Source: an uncultured Propionivibrio sp. (GTDB taxonomy: Bacteria > Pseudomonadota > Gammaproteobacteria > Burkholderiales > Rhodocyclaceae). From it: a stretch of DNA of 42,207 nt. Numbering within the stretch: position 1 is the first letter of the stretch; every line of letters begins with the position of its first letter. The position numbers and the translations under genes were made by a program. The notes beneath the pieces are model-generated. The model was given only the letters and a program-made list of their open reading frames with translations. It had not been told where the DNA came from and did not search any database. The DNA lies in the NCBI GenBank assembly GCA_938040985.1, contig CALHZD010000072.1, positions 1-42,207 of the forward strand, read 5' to 3'. Positions 40,522-42,207 of this stretch are shown here, one piece after another.

Positions 40522-42207
40522 TTAGGCGCCGGCGGAAGCCGCGTTCCGGGCGGACGGGCCGCTTTGTTTGTGTTGCCCATCTTTACCGTTTTCATTGGTC
40601 TCACCGCTCTCATCGCCGGCGTTCGCCTCGGCCATGCGCTTGAGCGTGACGTAATCGGTTTTGCCGGAGCCGAGCAGCGGAATGGCCACCACATGGCGGA
40701 TGAGGCGCGGCACCGAGAGTTCCGGCGAGCCGGCGGCCTTGGCGGCGGCGAGCAGCTGCTCGCGCGTGAGCGCGGGCGCGGTGGTAAACAGCACCAGCGC
40801 CTCGCCCTTGGCCGCATCGCTGCGCGTCGAGGCGGCGTGGGTAAAGCCCGGCGCAGCGTCGGCCGCGTTTTTCTCGACGACTTCGAGCGAAATCATTTCG
40901 CCCGCGATCTTGGCAAAGCGCTTGATGCGCCCGCGAATGGTGACAAAACCTTCATCGTCGATCGTGACGATGTCGCCCGTTGCGTACCAGCCCGCGCCCT
41001 TGGCGGCCGGCGGCTGAATCACGCCGGGCTGGTCGTAGAGCAGGTAGCCTTTCATCACGTTCGGCCCCTTCACGTACAACGCGCCGCCGTCGTCGATGCC
41101 GGGCACCGGCTCCAGCGCCTGTTCGATGCCGGGCAGCAGCTGGCCGACCGTGCCAATCTTGCAGGCCATCGGCACATTGACGGCGACCACCGGCGCGCAT
41201 TCGGTGACGCCGTAGCCTTCCAGAATGCGGATGCCGAACTTCTCAATCCATAGCCGGCGCACTTCTTCGGAGAGTTTTTCCGCGCCGGCGACGACGTAGC
41301 GCAGCCGCCCGAAATCGTAGGGGTGCGCGTACTTGCCGTAGTTGCCGAGGAAGGTGGACGTTCCGAACAGCACGGTGCAGTCGCGGTCGTAAACGATCTC
41401 CGGAATGATGCGGTAGTGCAGCGGGCTGGGGTAAAGAAACACCTTGCAGCCGGCCACCAGCGGCAGCAGCACGCCGCAGGTGAGGCCGAAGGAGTGGAAC
41501 AGCGGCAGCGCCATCATGAACTTGTCGTGCGGCGTGAAGTCGGCCACGGCGCGAATCTGCGCCACGTTGGAAAGCAGCGAATTGTGCGAATGCACAACGC
41601 CCTTGGGCTTGCCCTCGGAGCCGGACGTAAACAGCACCACGGCGGGGTCATCAGGCGTTTGCGGCACGGCCGCGCCGGCGGGGAAACACATGCGCCAGAG
41701 CAGCCAAAGCTTGTCGGCCGAGGTGATCTGCGCGCGGAAATCTTCGATATAGACGACCCGGATCGCCCCCGCCTCGGCGAGCTGCGCGACCGTCGCCGTC
41801 AGCCGCGCTTTTTCGATAAAGCCGCGCGAAGCGATGACGGTTTTGATGCCAGCTGCGACGCAGGCCGAGCGCATGCCGTCGGCGCCGGCCGTGTAGTTAA
41901 GCAGCGCCGGCACGCGCCTGCCGATCGACAGCGCCAGAATCAGCCCCATGGCGGGTGCGGCGTTGGGCATGAGCAGGCCGACGATTTCGCCGGGCTGGCT
42001 CAGCCGGCCGGTAATGCGCGACAGGCCCAACGCCATTTTGAGCAGCGAACCGTAGGACTCTTCGACGAGGCGGATATCCTCGACCAGCTTGTACTGCGCG
42101 CCGAAAATCGACTTGCCTTCGAGAAACGCCTCGAACAGCGTGCGCTGCGGCCGCGTTGCCACCAGCATGTCAAGCAGGATGTGGCGCATCAGCTCGCCGG
42201 CGCGGCG
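40522..42207 (-). CDS. aas: Aas-type acyl-ACP synthetase / 2-acyl-GPE acyltransferase, 5' end off window
   Basis: An AMP-forming acyl-activating enzyme of at least 561 residues. The ATP motif LFTSGSEGKPKG is followed by HSHNSLLSN, PLFHSFGLTCG, EGYGVTECAP and GRIKRFAKIAGEMISLE. All are close to E. coli Aas, which activates fatty acids to acyl-ACP and reacylates lysophospholipid. The first Met at 42189 is not the true start. The frame is open to the window edge (RRAGEL precedes it), and this stretch plus MRHILLDMLVATRPQRTLFE aligns with the middle of E. coli Aas (RKIAGEMLHQ). An N-terminal acyltransferase domain probably lies outside. The C-terminal tail of about 30 residues is Asn/Gly/Ser-rich. 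Confidence 0.92.
   Translation of the reverse strand, partial: RRAGELMRHILLDMLVATRPQRTLFEAFLEGKSIFGAQYKLVEDIRLVEESYGSLLKMALGLSRITGRLSQPGEIVGLLMPNAAPAMGLILALSIGRRVPALLNYTAGADGMRSACVAAGIKTVIASRGFIEKARLTATVAQLAEAGAIRVVYIEDFRAQITSADKLWLLWRMCFPAGAAVPQTPDDPAVVLFTSGSEGKPKGVVHSHNSLLSNVAQIRAVADFTPHDKFMMALPLFHSFGLTCGVLLPLVAGCKVFLYPSPLHYRIIPEIVYDRDCTVLFGTSTFLGNYGKYAHPYDFGRLRYVVAGAEKLSEEVRRLWIEKFGIRILEGYGVTECAPVVAVNVPMACKIGTVGQLLPGIEQALEPVPGIDDGGALYVKGPNVMKGYLLYDQPGVIQPPAAKGAGWYATGDIVTIDDEGFVTIRGRIKRFAKIAGEMISLEVVEKNAADAAPGFTHAASTRSDAAKGEALVLFTTAPALTREQLLAAAKAAGSPELSVPRLIRHVVAIPLLGSGKTDYVTLKRMAEANAGDESGETNENGKDGQHKQSGPSARNAASAGA

Overview
The window looks like a chromosomal segment of a high-GC, Gram-negative proteobacterium. 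It carries a complete Tol-Pal envelope cluster, Lpt/Kdo lipopolysaccharide genes, a PBP4-type peptidase and an Aas/LplT-type lysophospholipid system. Gene content and protein style point to a betaproteobacterium, perhaps Rhodocyclales-like. That placement is inferred from family resemblance and was not tested.

Layout, left to right. 1-450 is an array of 39-bp hairpin-forming repeats. Two tRNA-Lys genes (anticodons CTT and TTT) follow on the minus strand, with a near-consensus promoter and a terminator. 981-7730 (minus) is one long collinear run, ybgC-tolQ-tolR-tolA-tolB-pal-cpoB-queE-queC, joining cell-envelope constriction genes to 7-deazaguanine (queuosine precursor) synthesis. 8008-11166 (plus) is a tight three-gene set: a CPA2-type antiporter, a YbdK-type carboxylate-amine ligase and a class-I glutamine amidotransferase-like gamma-glutamyl hydrolase. 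11186-11574 is the second 39-bp array. 11575-14945 (minus) holds the Holliday-junction genes ruvC-ruvA-[AI-2E/PerM membrane protein]-ruvB. dacB (minus) and kdsD-kdsC-lptC-lptA (plus) are divergent; the lpt genes are followed by a NYN-LOTUS protein rather than lptB.

21-28 kb holds an orphan GspE/PilB-type ATPase, a lactonase (Pgl) with a CRP-like upstream site, a small Xre regulator, an 830-bp gene-poor stretch, a lipoprotein with two BamE-like repeats, a CinA/MoaB-domain protein and an EI24/CysZ-like membrane protein. 28-32.3 kb is a large hrpA helicase gene. It is followed by an AT-rich orphan gene (32502-33257) that looks imported, then an aromatic aminotransferase, a small lipoprotein and a YiiX-type permuted papain-fold hydrolase. 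36.1-36.9 kb is a repeat-dense convergent intergenic region: three degenerate small inverted-repeat elements (MITE-like), the third 39-bp array, and a fourth MITE copy in opposite orientation. 36.9-42.2 kb (minus) holds a HAD phosphatase, a DUF3750-like protein, an LplT-like transporter fused to a PlsC acyltransferase, and an Aas-type acyl-ACP synthetase that runs off the right edge.

The most unusual material is non-coding: a family of 39-bp units whose paired arms change together between copies. Two of its three arrays lie between convergent genes, and one is bracketed by inverted MITE copies. The antiporter/ligase/hydrolase operon and the AT-rich orphan are the best candidates for unrecognised protein functions.
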